NCBI RefSeq assembly: GCF_036373705.1
Contig: NC_089851.1
Coordinates: 60,807,850 to 60,871,849, forward strand
DNA from: Amia ocellicauda
Taxonomy: Eukaryota; Chordata; Actinopteri; Amiiformes; Amiidae
DNA length: 64,000 bases
Direction of reading: 5' to 3'
Shown here: positions 23,211-34,900 of the stretch, piece after piece
Layout: the number at the start of each line of letters is the position of its first letter
How positions within the stretch are numbered: position 1 is the stretch's first letter
Notes under the pieces: model-generated
What the model saw: only the letters and a program-made list of their open reading frames with translations
The model's database searches: none
What the model was told of the DNA's origin: nothing
Program-made: the position numbers and the translations under genes

Positions 23211-24086
23211 AGGACTCTCCCACTCCCTAGTACCTTCACCCAGGCGTAAGGAACAAAACAAAACAAAACAAAACAAAACAAAACAAAACAAAACAAAACA
23301 AAACAAAACAAAACAAAACAAAACAAAACAAAACAAAACAAAACAAAACAAAACAAAACAAAACAAAATCTGGATGCAGGCTGCAACAAAGGAAGCACAC
23401 AGAGGTGAAAACGTAAGGTTGACGGGAGCAACAAGCTCCCTGTTGCGACTGTCCAGGGGCGGCAATGGGAATTGGACGTTGGCCGTTAGGAGCGCGTAGC
23501 GCGTGTCCTTTGGGTTCTGGTTCTTCTTTACAAACCGGCATCTGTCCAGTTGGCTTTCCGGTTCATTACGTCCTCTGATGGCTTTACGATAAGCCTATCT
23601 TGCAATCAGATGCTTGCCTTGCCGTCCATCCATCTATCTATCTATCTATCTATGACTCTCGATATCTAACTCTCTTGCTTGCTATCGCTCCCCCAATGGT
23701 CAGTAGCATAGTAGCATAACAGCAGATCACGGACCACTGTCAATCAGGTACTTGCCTTGCCGTCCATCCATCCATGTATCTATCTATCTATCTATCTATG
23801 ACTCTCGATATCTAACTCTCTTGCTTGCTATCGCTCCCCCAATGGTCAGTAGCATAGTAGCATAACAGCAGATCACGGACCACTGTCAATCAGATGCTTA
23901 CCTTGCCGTCCATCCATCCATCTATCTATCTATCTATGACTCTCGATATCTAACTCTCTTGCTTGCTATCGCTCCCCCAATGGTCACGAATGTTGCATTC
24001 AACGACAAAGAAAATCGTGTGCTGGAAATGATTTCTGGCAACTGTGAAGGAACTGCACGACTGCAGCAACCGCAACACCCCCGTCT

Positions 24087-24160
24087 GTCTCTGTGGCGCA
24101 ATCGGTCAGCGCGTTCGGCTGTAAACCGAAAGGATGGTGGTTTGAATCCACCCAGGGACG
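24087..24160 (+). tRNA. tRNA-Asn body with Tyr anticodon GTA, unit 17
   Basis: Same T36 to A and C56 to T as unit 16; the two are sister copies. Confidence 0.8.
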
Positions 24161-24324
24161 GCCCACTTTTCCCCCCGCCCCTTGTTATTGTTTCTACTTC
24201 TGGCGGTCAGTTTGCCAGACTGCGGCTACAGTAACCTTAAGCTGCTTGCTGCAGACGGCCATCTTGCAAAAATGTATCGAGGGTTTAGAAACTTCCTTTC
24301 CATTGCCTAGGCCAACATAAACCA

Positions 24325-24398
24325 AGGCACTGCTGGGAGTCGAACCCAGGGTTTCCTATTTACAAGACAGGCGCTTTGACCAACTAAGCCACGGTGTC
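24325..24398 (-). tRNA. tRNA-Thr-TGT: tRNA-Thr(TGT)-like, unit 17
   Basis: Consensus copy. Confidence 0.75.
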
Positions 24399-25156
24399 AG
24401 GACTCTCCCACTCCCTAGTACCTTCACCCAGGCGTAAGGAACAAAACAAAACAAAACAAAACAAAACAAAACAAAACAAAACAAAACAAAACAAAACAAA
24501 ACAAAACAAAACAAAACAAAACAAAACAAAACAAAACAAAACAAAACAAAACAAAACAAAACAAAACAAAACAAAATCTGGATGCAGGCTGCAACAAAGG
24601 AAGCACACAGAGGTGAAAACGTAAGGTTGACGGGAGTAACAAGCTCCCTGTTGCGACTGTCCAGGGGCGGCAATGGGAATTGGACGTTGGCCGTTAGGAG
24701 CGCGTAGCGCGTGTCCTTTGGGTTCTGGTTCTTCTTTACAAACCGGCATCTGTCCAGTTGGCTTTCCGGTTCATTACGTCCTCTGATGGCTTTACGATAA
24801 GCCTATCTTGCAATCAGATGCTTGCCTTGCCGTCCATCCATCTATCTATCTATCTATCTATGACTCTCGATATCTAACTCTCTTGCTTGCTATCGCTCCC
24901 CCAATGGTCAGTAGCATAGTAGCATAACAGCAGATCACGGACCACTGTCAATCAGGTACTTGCCTTGCCGTCCATCCATCCATGTATCTATCTATCTATC
25001 TATCTATGACTCTCGATATCTAACTCTCTTGCTTGCTATCGCTCCCTCAATGGTCACGAATGTTGCATTCAACGACAAAGAAAATCGTGTGCTGGAAATG
25101 ATTTCTGGCAACTGTGAAGGAACTGCACGACTGCAGCAACCGCAACACCCCCGTCT

Positions 25157-25230
25157 GTCTCTGTGGCGCAATCGGTCAGCGCGTTCGGCTGTTAACCGAA
25201 AGGATGGTGGTTCGAATCCACCCAGGGACG
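25157..25230 (+). tRNA. tRNA-Asn-GTT: tRNA-Asn(GTT), unit 18
   Basis: Consensus copy with TTTT stop. Confidence 0.95.
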
Positions 25231-25394
25231 GCCCACTTTTCCCCCCGCCCCTTGTTATTGTTTCTACTTCTGGCGGTCAGTTTGCCAGACTGCGGCTACA
25301 GTAACCTTAAGCTGCTTGCTGCGGACGGCCATCTTGCAAAAATGTATCGAGCGTTTAGAAACTTCCTTTCCATTGCCTAGGCCAACATAAACCA

Positions 25395-25468
25395 AGGCAC
25401 TGCTGGGAGTCGAACCCAGGGTTTCCTATTTACAAGACAGGCGCTTTGACCAACTAAGCCACGGTGTC
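25395..25468 (-). tRNA. tRNA-Thr-TGT: tRNA-Thr(TGT)-like, unit 18
   Basis: Consensus copy. Confidence 0.75.
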
Positions 25469-26365
25469 AGGACTCTCCCACTCCCCAGTACCTTCACCCA
25501 GGCGTAAGGAACAAAACAAAACAAAACAAAACAAAACAAAACAAAACAAAACAAAACAAAACAAAACAAAACAAAACAAAACAAAACAAAACAAAACAAA
25601 ACAAAACAAAACAAAACAAAACAAAACAAAATCTGGATGCAGGCTGCAACAAAGGAAGCACACAGAGCTGAAAACGTAAGGTTGACGGGAGCAACAAGCT
25701 CCCTGTTGCGACTGTCCAGGGGCGGCAATGGGAATTGGACGTTGGCCGTTAGGAGCGCGTAGCGCGTGTCCTTTGGGTTCTGGTTCTTCTTTACAAACCG
25801 GCATCTGTCCAGTTGGCTTTCCGGTTCATTACGTCCTCTGATGGCTTTACGATAAGCCTATCTTGCAATCAGATGCTTGCCTTGCCGTCCATCCATCTAT
25901 CTATCTATCTATCTATGACTCTCGATATCTAACTCTCTTGCTTGCTATCGCTCCCCCAATGGTCAGTAGCATAGTAGCATAACAGCAGATCACGGACCAC
26001 TGTCAATCAGGTGCTTGCCTTGCCGTCCATCCATCCATCCATCTATCTATCTATCTATCTATCTATCTATGACTCTCGATATCTAACTCTCTTGCTTGCT
26101 ATCGCTCCCCCAATGGTCAGTAGCATAGTAGCATAACAGCAGATCACGGACCACTGTCAATCAGGTGCTTGCCTTGCCGTCCATCCATCCATGTATCTAT
26201 CTATCTATCTATCTATGACTCTCGATATCTAACTCTCTTGCTTGCTATCGCTCCCCCAATGGTCACGAATGTTGCATTCAACGACAAAGAAAATCGTGTG
26301 CTGGAAATGATTTCTGGCAACTGTGAAGGAACTGCACGACTGCAGCAACCGCAACACCCCCGTCT

Positions 26366-26439
26366 GTCTCTGTGGCGCAATCGGTCAGCGCGTTCGGCTG
26401 TTAACCGAAAGGATGGTGGTTCGATTCCACCCAGGGACG
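26366..26439 (+). tRNA. tRNA-Asn-GTT: tRNA-Asn(GTT), unit 19
   Basis: A59 to T in the T loop, a position free to vary in B boxes; probably harmless. Confidence 0.9.
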
Positions 26440-26603
26440 GCCCACTTTTCCCCCCGCCCCTTGTTATTGTTTCTACTTCTGGCGGTCAGTTTGCCAGACT
26501 GCGGATACAGTAACCTTAAGCTGCTTGCTGCGGACGGCCATCTTGCAAAAATGTATCGAGGGTTTAGAAACTTCCTTTCCATTGCCTAGGCCAACATAAA
26601 CCA

Positions 26604-26677
26604 AGGCACTGCTGGGAGTCGAACCCAGGGTTTCCTATTTACAAGACAGGCGCTTTGACCAACTAAGCCACGGTGTC
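26604..26677 (-). tRNA. tRNA-Thr-TGT: tRNA-Thr(TGT)-like, unit 19
   Basis: Consensus copy. Confidence 0.75.
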
Positions 26678-27559
26678 AGGACTCTCCCACTCCCCAGTAC
26701 CTTCACCCAGGCGTAAGGAACAAAACAAAACAAAACAAAACAAAACAAAACAAAACAAAACAAAACAAAACAAAACAAAACAAAACAAAACAAAACAAAA
26801 CAAAACAAAACAAAACAAAACAAAACAAAACAAAATCTGGATGCAGGCTGCAACAAAGGAAGCACACAGACGTGAAAACGTAAGGTTGACGGGAGCAACA
26901 AGCTCCCTGTTGCGACTGTCCAGGGGCGGCAATGGGAATTGGACGTTGGCCGTTAGGAGCGCGTAGCGCGTGTCCTTTGGGTTCTGGTTCTTCTTTACAA
27001 ACCGGCATCTGTCCAGTTGGCTTTCCGGTTCATTACGTCCTCTGATGGCTTTACGATAAGCCTATCTTGCAATCAGATGCTTGCCTTGCCGTCCATCCAT
27101 CCATCTATCTATCTATCTATCTATGACTCTCGATATCTAACTCTCTTGCTTGCTATCGCTCCCCCAATGGTCAGTAGCATAGTAGCATAACAGCAGATCA
27201 CGGACCACTGTCAATCAGGTGCTTGCCTTGCCGTCCATCCATCCATCCATCTATCTATCTATCTATCTATCTATGACTCTCGATATCTAACTCTCTTGCT
27301 TGCTATCGCTCCCCCAATGGTCAGTAGCATAGTAGCATAACAGCAGGTCACGGACCACTGTCAATCAGGTGCTTGCCTTGCCGTCCATCCATCCATCCAT
27401 CTATCTATCTATCTATCTATGACTCTCGATATCTAACTCTCTTGCTTGCTATCGCTCCCCCAATGGTCAGTAGCATAGTAGCATAACAGCAGATCACGGA
27501 CCACTGTCAATCAGATGCTTGCCTTGCCGTCCATCCATCCATCTATCTATCTATCTATC

Positions 27560-28100
27560 TGTAACTGCCTCTCAGCTTTAGTTAAGTTTGTGACTATTTT
27601 TTTGGTTCCTACCTAAAATTAATAGGATATCGTAGAGGCGGAACTAATTAGCGCCATCCTTGTGTTCCGCACGTAATTAAAGGGGGCACAACATCTGAAG
27701 TGTAGAGCTAAAACATAGCATCGCAAGAGCTCTCCGAGCTAAGTAAATATTAAGAATATAAAGATATCTAAATGTATATTATCTGAGTAAAGAAGACAAG
27801 GAAGAAGGCTTTTGAGATTTAGCCCCTCCTAAGTAGGAAGCAGCCTACGAGGTATGTTTCTTTTGTATCCAGTTGTCTGTGATATATTTCATGTGCATAG
27901 CTTGTGTTAACTAGTGTGTAACTATAACGGCACAAACTGTATTCAAGACATACATACATGCATTGTATTTATAATTTCCTTTTATTTTTTTTCTCTCTTT
28001 CAACCCAGTTCTCACGGGTTGACAGGATATGTTGTTGAAATAAAACCCCGTTTTTTAACCAAGACCTCGTGCTTCGTGTTGACTACTGGAGGGAGCTACA
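27560..28100 (+). repeat. Left LTR of the BEL/Pao element
   Basis: Begins TGTAACTG directly after the CTAT tract. It has a possible TATA box (TATAAA, 27757-27762) and a poly(A) signal (AATAAA, 28039-28044), giving a plausible U3-R-U5 order. The right edge is approximate: 28100 (…gctaca) is a reasonable CA end, but the right-hand copy is too short to confirm it and a primer-binding site was not identified with confidence. Confidence 0.75.
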
Positions 28101-28946
28101 GTGAGAACTCGACTGCTCCGCATGAGGAGGCGAGGAAGACGGCATAGGAGAGCGCGAATCGTGGTCGGGCTGAGACATCTCCATCGCAGCGCGCGCCTTC
28201 ACAGACGGCATCGGAGAGCGCGAGTCGTGGTCGGGCCGAGACATCTGCACATGACAGCGCGAGAAGAGGCAGTGCCCACGGAAGAATCAGGTTTCATAAC
28301 GCAAATTAAGCTGTAATTCAGAGACATTAAGCGTTCTGGGCAAGAGAATGAGACATTTCTTTGCATTTCCCATTAGTTAATGTTTTGTTTACTTACCTTT
28401 TCTCAAATTGAAGTGGATTGATATTGCTACTGTGTTGATATTGTGTCTACTGATGAGTAGGATGTGAATATTAAGAACTATTAGTACCGAGAGTAAGGCA
28501 GAATTGGTCATATTTAGACTTAAAAGTGAATGGTTATTACTTAATGTGGTATATGTACAAGTTTAACTAAGAGTTAATATTTTTGGTTTGTTTAATTTCA
28601 TTTGTGGTAATTTAAGATTTAAATAAGGCCATATATAACTATAACAAGTTATCAGGCAAGAAGACCATAGCTCCATAGATCACAAAGTGAGTGTTACTAG
28701 TCTTTGAGTACAGTTAGTACAGTTTTTATTTTGGAAAAAGCAAGTTAATTTAGCTGCAGAGAGTAATTTTTCTCCAAAGTAGTGTCAGTAGCTGCAAGTA
28801 ATTAAAGGCTGACTATTCACATATCAGAGATTAAAAACAACTACTCAATTGAGCTTAAGCTAAGTTAAACATAACTTAGATTATTGTGAACAAGGTAATT
28901 TACTCAACTAAAAAACAAGTTTAGATTTAAACCAAACTAAAGCAAA
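28101..28946 (+). other. Leader (5' UTR) of the BEL/Pao element
   Basis: About 850 bp between the left LTR and the gag-pol ATG. The first ~170 bp are GC-rich and contain the 66-bp direct repeat; the rest is AT-rich with no credible gene. It would hold the primer-binding site and packaging signals by analogy with other LTR elements, but none is recognisable by eye. Confidence 0.6.
28138..28269 (+). repeat. Imperfect 66-bp direct repeat in the leader
   Basis: Two adjacent copies start with gacggcat at 28138 and 28204 and share gagagcgcga, tcgtggtcggg and gagacatct; the last third has drifted. An arginine-rich open frame across it is a composition artefact of these CG-rich repeats. Confidence 0.75.
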
Positions 28947-31900
28947 ATGTCAGAGTTTGAGCTTTTCTTTGAGAGTGACAAAGAGGGTGCAGGTGAAGAC
29001 GCGCAGCAGCACTGCGCAGACATGCAACCACAAGCTGCTGAAGGCACAGGAGATAACCACACTTCCTCACAAGAGCCACATAGAAGCCAAAGGGTCCGCA
29101 GGTTTACGGAAAAGGGCCAAGAACTGCACGATCAGCAAGTAAGAAGATTTGCACACCGTTTCAGTGTGAGCTACGAGAAGTGGAAAGCTATCGCTAAGGA
29201 TGCCAAACAAGCGCTGAGTGGACAATGCTCAAACAACCTGCTGCGTGACCACATTACTAAGATAAGCAATGCCTCAGATAATCTGAACGTTGTTTATGAA
29301 GATTTAAGGCACATTGACATTCCCGACCAAGACACACGTCGCAGAGCAGACACCTGCGAAGCAGTAACAAGAACAATCATCCAGACTGCAAAGGCTCTTC
29401 TAGACACAAGAGGGGGTGAAGAACAAAGAGTGAAATCAATAGAGTCTGTAATTGAAGCTGCAGCCTCAGACAAAGTAAGCGTCAACTCTCACCGCACCAA
29501 GTCGTCTGCTCATTCTCAAACTAACTCAAGAATAACATCCCGTTCAAGCCAGTCTTCTGCAAGACGAGATGCTGCTGCTGAAGTTGCTGCCAATGAAGCC
29601 ACTTTAAAAGTACTGCTAGAGCAAGAACGTCATATCAAAGAACTTGAAAGACTCGAAACTGAAGCAGCCAATTTACGAGCTAATCAAGAGGCTGAAAATG
29701 CAGAAAGACAAAGGGTGCTGGAAGCCAAGCGCAGAGAACTAGAAAGATTGGAGACAATCAAGAAGCTAGAGGCTGCTAAGGCGAGACAGCAAGTATATGA
29801 ACAAAGTGAATGCTCAGATGAAGAAATATTTGGGCTGCTCCATCAATGTGTCCCTCCGAAGGAGAAAGAGGAAGTCAAGCATGAAAGTAGCCTATTGCAG
29901 CATCGCTCCCCACCTCACTCTCTGACACAACCAAAACAAGAAGACAATACTGCAGCTCTTGTTAGAGCATTCGCAGAGTCCATCAGTGCGAGTCGTCTTC
30001 CCGTACCTGAACCAACAACGTTCAACGGCGACCCACTCAGATTTAATGACTGGAAAGTCTCCTTTCAGACACTTATTGACAGGAAAAACATACCAGCTGA
30101 AGAGAAAATATACTATCTGCGAAAGTATGTGGGTGGACCAGCCAAAAAGGCCATTGAAAGCTACTTCTTGCTAGGCACAGAGTCAGCTTATTGTGCAGCG
30201 TGGACCATCCTAGAAGAGAGATACGGCAATCCATTCCTTATCGCCAAGGCCTTCAGAGATAAGCTTGATACGTGGCCCAAAATAAACTCTAAGGGGAGTG
30301 TGGAACTTCAAGAACTCGCTGACTTCCTTCGCAGCTGTGAGGCGGCCATGTCTCAGATCAGAGGTCTTGAAGTACTCAACGACTGCAACGAAAATCAGAA
30401 AATACTCTCTAAACTTCCAGACTGGCTGACCTCAAGATGGAATAGGAAGGTGATAGAAGTGGAAGAACAAAGTCACACGTTCCCAAGCTTTAGCCAGTTC
30501 GTCAAGTTTCTCACACGTGAAGCCAAAATCGCCTGTAACCCAATAACGTCCCTCCACGCTCTAAAACCAAGTGAAAATGAGAAGATCAAGGTTTCAAAGA
30601 CAAGAGGTCATGGAGCAAAGGTATTGGCAACCAACTCAGACGAGAAAGCTGTTACCACAAGCTGTGTCTTCTGTGAGAAGGCAGGTCACAGTCTACACAA
30701 GTGTCGCAAATTTATGGATGAGACTATTTCAGAGCGAGTCAAGTTTGTTCAAGAGAAGAAATTGTGTTTCGGCTGTCTGAAGTTTGGCCATCGCTCGAAG
30801 GACTGTGAAAACAGAGAGATCTGCGATATGTGTGAAAAAAGACATCCAGCTTGCCTCCATGATAATCGCACCAAAGAAGAAAGGATGTCAACACGGCTTA
30901 GTGGAGCAGGGAACAGTGGCAAGTCAAGGGAAAGGAAAATAGAGCGGCCACAAGATAGGGCAGCAAGATCATCACGTGAGTCAACATCCAACAGAGTTTT
31001 ACAGAATGTTAAAGACACTCATACATCCACAGTCATTCCAGTGTGGTTGTCAGTCACAAGTGAGCCAGATCGTGAAGTTCTTGTGTATGCACTCCTCGAT
31101 ACACAGAGCGACACGACATTCATCCTGGAAGAAACGGCAAAGACTCTTCACACAAAGAAGGAACCAGTTCAGCTAAAGCTCTCCACAATGGCTTCAAGAA
31201 ACACAGTTGTGTCCTGTCGGAAACTGACTGGACTACAAGTGAGAGGATTCTACTCAGACAAGATAATTCCTCTGCCAGTGACCTACTCAAGAGAATTCAT
31301 CCCTGCAAACAGAGATCATATTCCCACACCAGAGACTGCAAAGGCATGGCCTCATCTGGAACACATCGCAGACGAGATTGCTCCTCAACAAAGCTGCGAC
31401 GTGGGCCTGCTAATCGGCTACAACTGTCCTCAAGCTCTTGTCCCAAGGCAAGTGGTGCCTGGTAAAGAAAATCAGCCCTTTGCTCAGAGAACAGACCTGG
31501 GCTGGAGCGTAGTTGACTATGGAGATGAAATTGGAATAAGTCACCAGGTCATCGTGAGGCAAGTGATGCCTGGTCTTCAGTCCTCTTCAAACCTCACAAG
31601 CGAAGTTCACTATGTCTGTAGAACTCAAGTCAAAGAGGTAGTCTCACCTGCAGATGTCATCAAGGTGCTGGAATCGGACTTTGTCGAAAGGTCTTTGGAG
31701 GACAGTCACATCTCTCAAGAGGATCTCCGATTCCTGTCAAAGATGGAAAGAGGCATCAGGCTCAAGGACAATGGTCATTATGAGATGCCACTGCCATTCA
31801 AGAATGAAAGACCCAACTTACCAGATAACATGGTGTGCGCCATCCACCGTCTCAGATGCCTAGAACGGAAGCTGAAAAGAAACAAACAGTACTACAAAGA

Positions 31901-34900
31901 CTACAAGACCTTCATGGATGAGATCATAACACGTGGAGATGCAGAAAGGGTCCCAGAAGAAGACCTCAATAAAGCTCCAGCATGGTACATCCCACACCAT
32001 GGGGTGTATCATCCCCAAAAGCCTGGGAAGATACGTGTTGTCTTCGATTGTTCGGTGAGATTTCAAGAGACATCCTTAAACGACCATCTCCTGACCGGTC
32101 CAGAGCTGACAAACACCTTGGTGGGAGTTCTGTGTCGTTTCCGGAAAGGTCCAGTGGCAATCATGTGTGACATTGAACGCATGTTCCACCAGTTCCACGT
32201 TAAAGCAGAAGACCAAGATTACCTAAGATTCCTGTGGTGGGAGAATGGAAATCTTGAAGCCAAACCATCCATCTACCGGATGAAGGTCCACTTGTTTGGC
32301 GCTGCTTCATCACCTGGCTGCGCTAACTATGGACTCAAGCACCTCGCAGCCGAAGGACACGGACACTTCAGTGAAGCCACCATCAAGTTCATTCAGAAGA
32401 ACTTTTACGTTGATGACGGCTTGTCAAGCTTAGCGTCTGAAAGCCAAGCTATTCAGTTAGTGAAGGAGGCAAGAGAGCTCTGCAACAAAGGCAAACTCAG
32501 GCTGCACAAGTTCATTTCCAACAGCAAGAAAGTCCTAGCCTCAATCCCCAAAGAAGAATGTGCAAAAGCCGCCCAAGACCTGGACATGGCCCTGGGAGAG
32601 CTACACGTGGAAAGAGCACTTGGCATACAGTGGTGCGTGGCTTCTGACGAGTTCCAGTTCAGAGTGATTGTGAAAGAAAATCCACTTACCCGAAGAGGAG
32701 TTTTATCCACTGTCGCTTCAGTATACGATCCACTCGGATTTGTGGCACCGTTCATCCTGGTGGGAAAACAGATTCTGCAGCAGATGTGTCATAACAAGCT
32801 CAGTTGGGATGACATCTTACCTGATGATCTTCGACCCCTGTGGGAGTTTTGGCTCCAAGACCTGCAAAACCTGGCTGGTGTAAAGATTCAGAGATGCTAC
32901 ATTCCATTAAACTTTAAGGTTCAGAGCTACGAGCTCCATCATTTCTCTGATGCCAGCGTGTCAGGTTATGGCGAGTGTTCGTACCTCAGAGCAGTCAGTG
33001 CATCAGGTGAAGTCCACTGCTCTTTGGTAATGGGGAAGTCAAGAGTAGCCCCTGCTAAGGTTACCACCATACCAAGACTTGAGCTGTCAGCAGCAGTCGT
33101 AGCCGTCCGCACCAGTGACATGCTCAAAAGGGAACTGGAGATAGATTGCCTACAAGAATTCTTCTGGACCGATTCAAAGGTTGTCCTCGGATACATCAGT
33201 AACGAGGCCAGGAGATTTCATGTGTTCGTGGCAAACCGTGTGGAACGCATCAAGCAAAGTACGGAGTCTGCGCAATGGAGGTATGTGGCTTCCGAAGAGA
33301 ATCCAGCAGATCATGCCTCAAGAGGTCTTGCAGCAAAACAACTTGTAGCTTCCAACTGGTTCACGGGTCCAAGCTTTCTTTGGCAGAAAGAGCTGACCAG
33401 CGAAGTAGTCAAGGTGGGAGAGATTGCAAGTAGTGATCCAGAGATCAAGAAGGCCCAGGCTCATGACACCCTGGCAAAGGAAATAAGGTCACTGTTAGAT
33501 TGTCTACGAAAGTTCTCTGACTGGTCAAGAATGGTGAAAGCTATAGCCAGACTAAAGCGGCGTGCAAGGGAAGCGAAAGGCCTCAGGCCAAGGTCCTGGG
33601 AAAGCACCAGTTTAGAGGAAAGGAGAGATGCAGAGCTCAGCATAATCAAGATGGTCCAACAAGCAACCCTCTCTCAAGAAATACAGGGCATCCAGTGTCA
33701 TAAGAACTCACAAATCAAAGACAAGGCCAACAAGTTACACAAGTTGGGTCCATTCCTGGATGACCAAGGTATCCTCAGAGTCGGAGGCCGCTTAACTCAT
33801 GCTGCTCTTCATCCACATGTGAAGCATCCAGCTGTTCTCCCTAGAGACAGTCACGTGTCGGCATTACTCGTCAAGCACTATCACGAGAGAGTGCACCATC
33901 AGGGACGGGGAATGACCATAAATGAGATCCGATCCAATGGTATATGGATCCTGGGATGCAGCAGGGCAGTGTCATCCCATATTTACAAATGCACAACGTG
34001 CAGGAAGTTCAGAAGATGCACAGAACAACAAAGGATGGCAAATCTCCCGGGAGATCGAATGGAAACAACCCCTCCATTTACTTACTGCGGGATGGACTGC
34101 TTCGGGCCATTCCACATCAAGGAAGGAAGAAAAGAGTTAAAGCGTTATGGACTCTTACTTACCTGCATGTGTTCCAGAGCAGTGCATATTGAAATGCTCG
34201 ACGACTTGACCACAGATGCCTTCATTAACGCTCTGCGTTCATGCATCGCTATTCGTGGAATAGTACGGCAAATAAGGTGTGATCAAGGGACAAACTTTGT
34301 TGGTGCCAGGCGTGAGTTCATTCAAGCATTAAAGGAGATGGATCAAGAGGAACTCAAAGAACTGAGATGTGAGTTCATCATGAACACCCCAGCTTCAAGT
34401 CATATGGGTGGCGTCTGGGAAAGACAAATTCGCACTATCAGAAGTGTCTTGACGTCCATTCTAGAACAGTCAGCCAGACAACTTGACTGCTCCTCACTAC
34501 GAACGTTCCTATATGAAGTTATGGCGGTTGTAAATAGCAGACCTCTGACCACTGATCATCTGAACGATCCATCCTGTCCAGAGCCCTTGACACCAAATCA
34601 CATCCTGACCATGAAATCCACGATCATCTCTCCACCTCCTGGAAAGTTCGTCAGGGAAGATCTGTACCTCCGTAAAAGATGGCGCAGAGTTCAACTCTTA
34701 GCCAACAACTTTTGGACACGGTGGAAAAAGGAATACCTCCTCAATCTCCAACAGAGACAGAAGTGGACCAAAGACCGCAGAAACGCTAAGGTCAATGATA
34801 TTGTCATTTTGCAAGATGATGCTACACCACGAAACCAGTGGAAGTTAGCAAAGGTTATTGAAGTGTACCCAGGAAAGGACGGAAGAGTGAGAAGGCTCAA

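Larger units (their letters stand above)
22899..24086. repeat. Satellite unit 16, subfamily B
   Basis: 1,188 bp; three subrepeats; AAAAC tract 23255-23368 (about 23 copies). Shares ctgcagacgg and cactccctagtacc with unit 17. Confidence 0.95.
24087..25156. repeat. Satellite unit 17, subfamily B
   Basis: 1,070 bp; two subrepeats; AAAAC tract 24443-24576 (about 27 copies, among the longest). The hairpin has a G.T wobble (gggagtaacaagctccc). Confidence 0.95.
25157..26365. repeat. Satellite unit 18, subfamily B
   Basis: 1,209 bp; three subrepeats; AAAAC tract 25513-25631 (about 24 copies). Confidence 0.95.
1..27559. repeat. tRNA-pair satellite array, left part
   Basis: Tandem array of 1.04-2.06 kb units, each with tRNA-Asn (+), a 164-bp spacer, tRNA-Thr (-), an (AAAAC)n tract, a 240-bp spacer and a block of ~146-bp subrepeats. 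Every subrepeat carries (CCAT)n(CTAT)n followed by about 95 bp of constant sequence ending near ggaccactgtcaatcagg. The first subrepeat of a block starts gatgcttgcc rather than ggtgcttgcc, and the last one leaves the subrepeat at ccaatggtcacg instead of ccaatggtcagt, so block edges are fixed while copy number varies. The repeats are directly visible. That the array arose by unequal exchange and slippage is inference. It contains no credible protein gene. Confidence 0.97.
26366..27559. repeat. Satellite unit 19, left part, before the retrotransposon
   Basis: Four subrepeats, the last cut inside its CTAT tract by the BEL/Pao element. AAAAC tract 26722-26835 (about 23 copies). Confidence 0.95.

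Noticed and set aside
27540-27562. A target-site duplication at the element borders
   Set aside because: Both flanks are CCAT/CTAT microsatellite, so short matches carry no information.
28081-28110. A primer-binding site at the LTR/leader edge (TGG at 28087)
   Set aside because: I could not match the following bases to a tRNA 3' end with confidence, and the LTR edge is uncertain.
27914-28147. 77-codon frame across the LTR end
   Set aside because: Low-complexity, spans the poly(A) signal region, no similarity recognised.
28101-28316. Arginine-rich 71-codon frame in the BEL/Pao leader
   Set aside because: Lies on the CG-rich 66-bp direct repeat; composition explains it.
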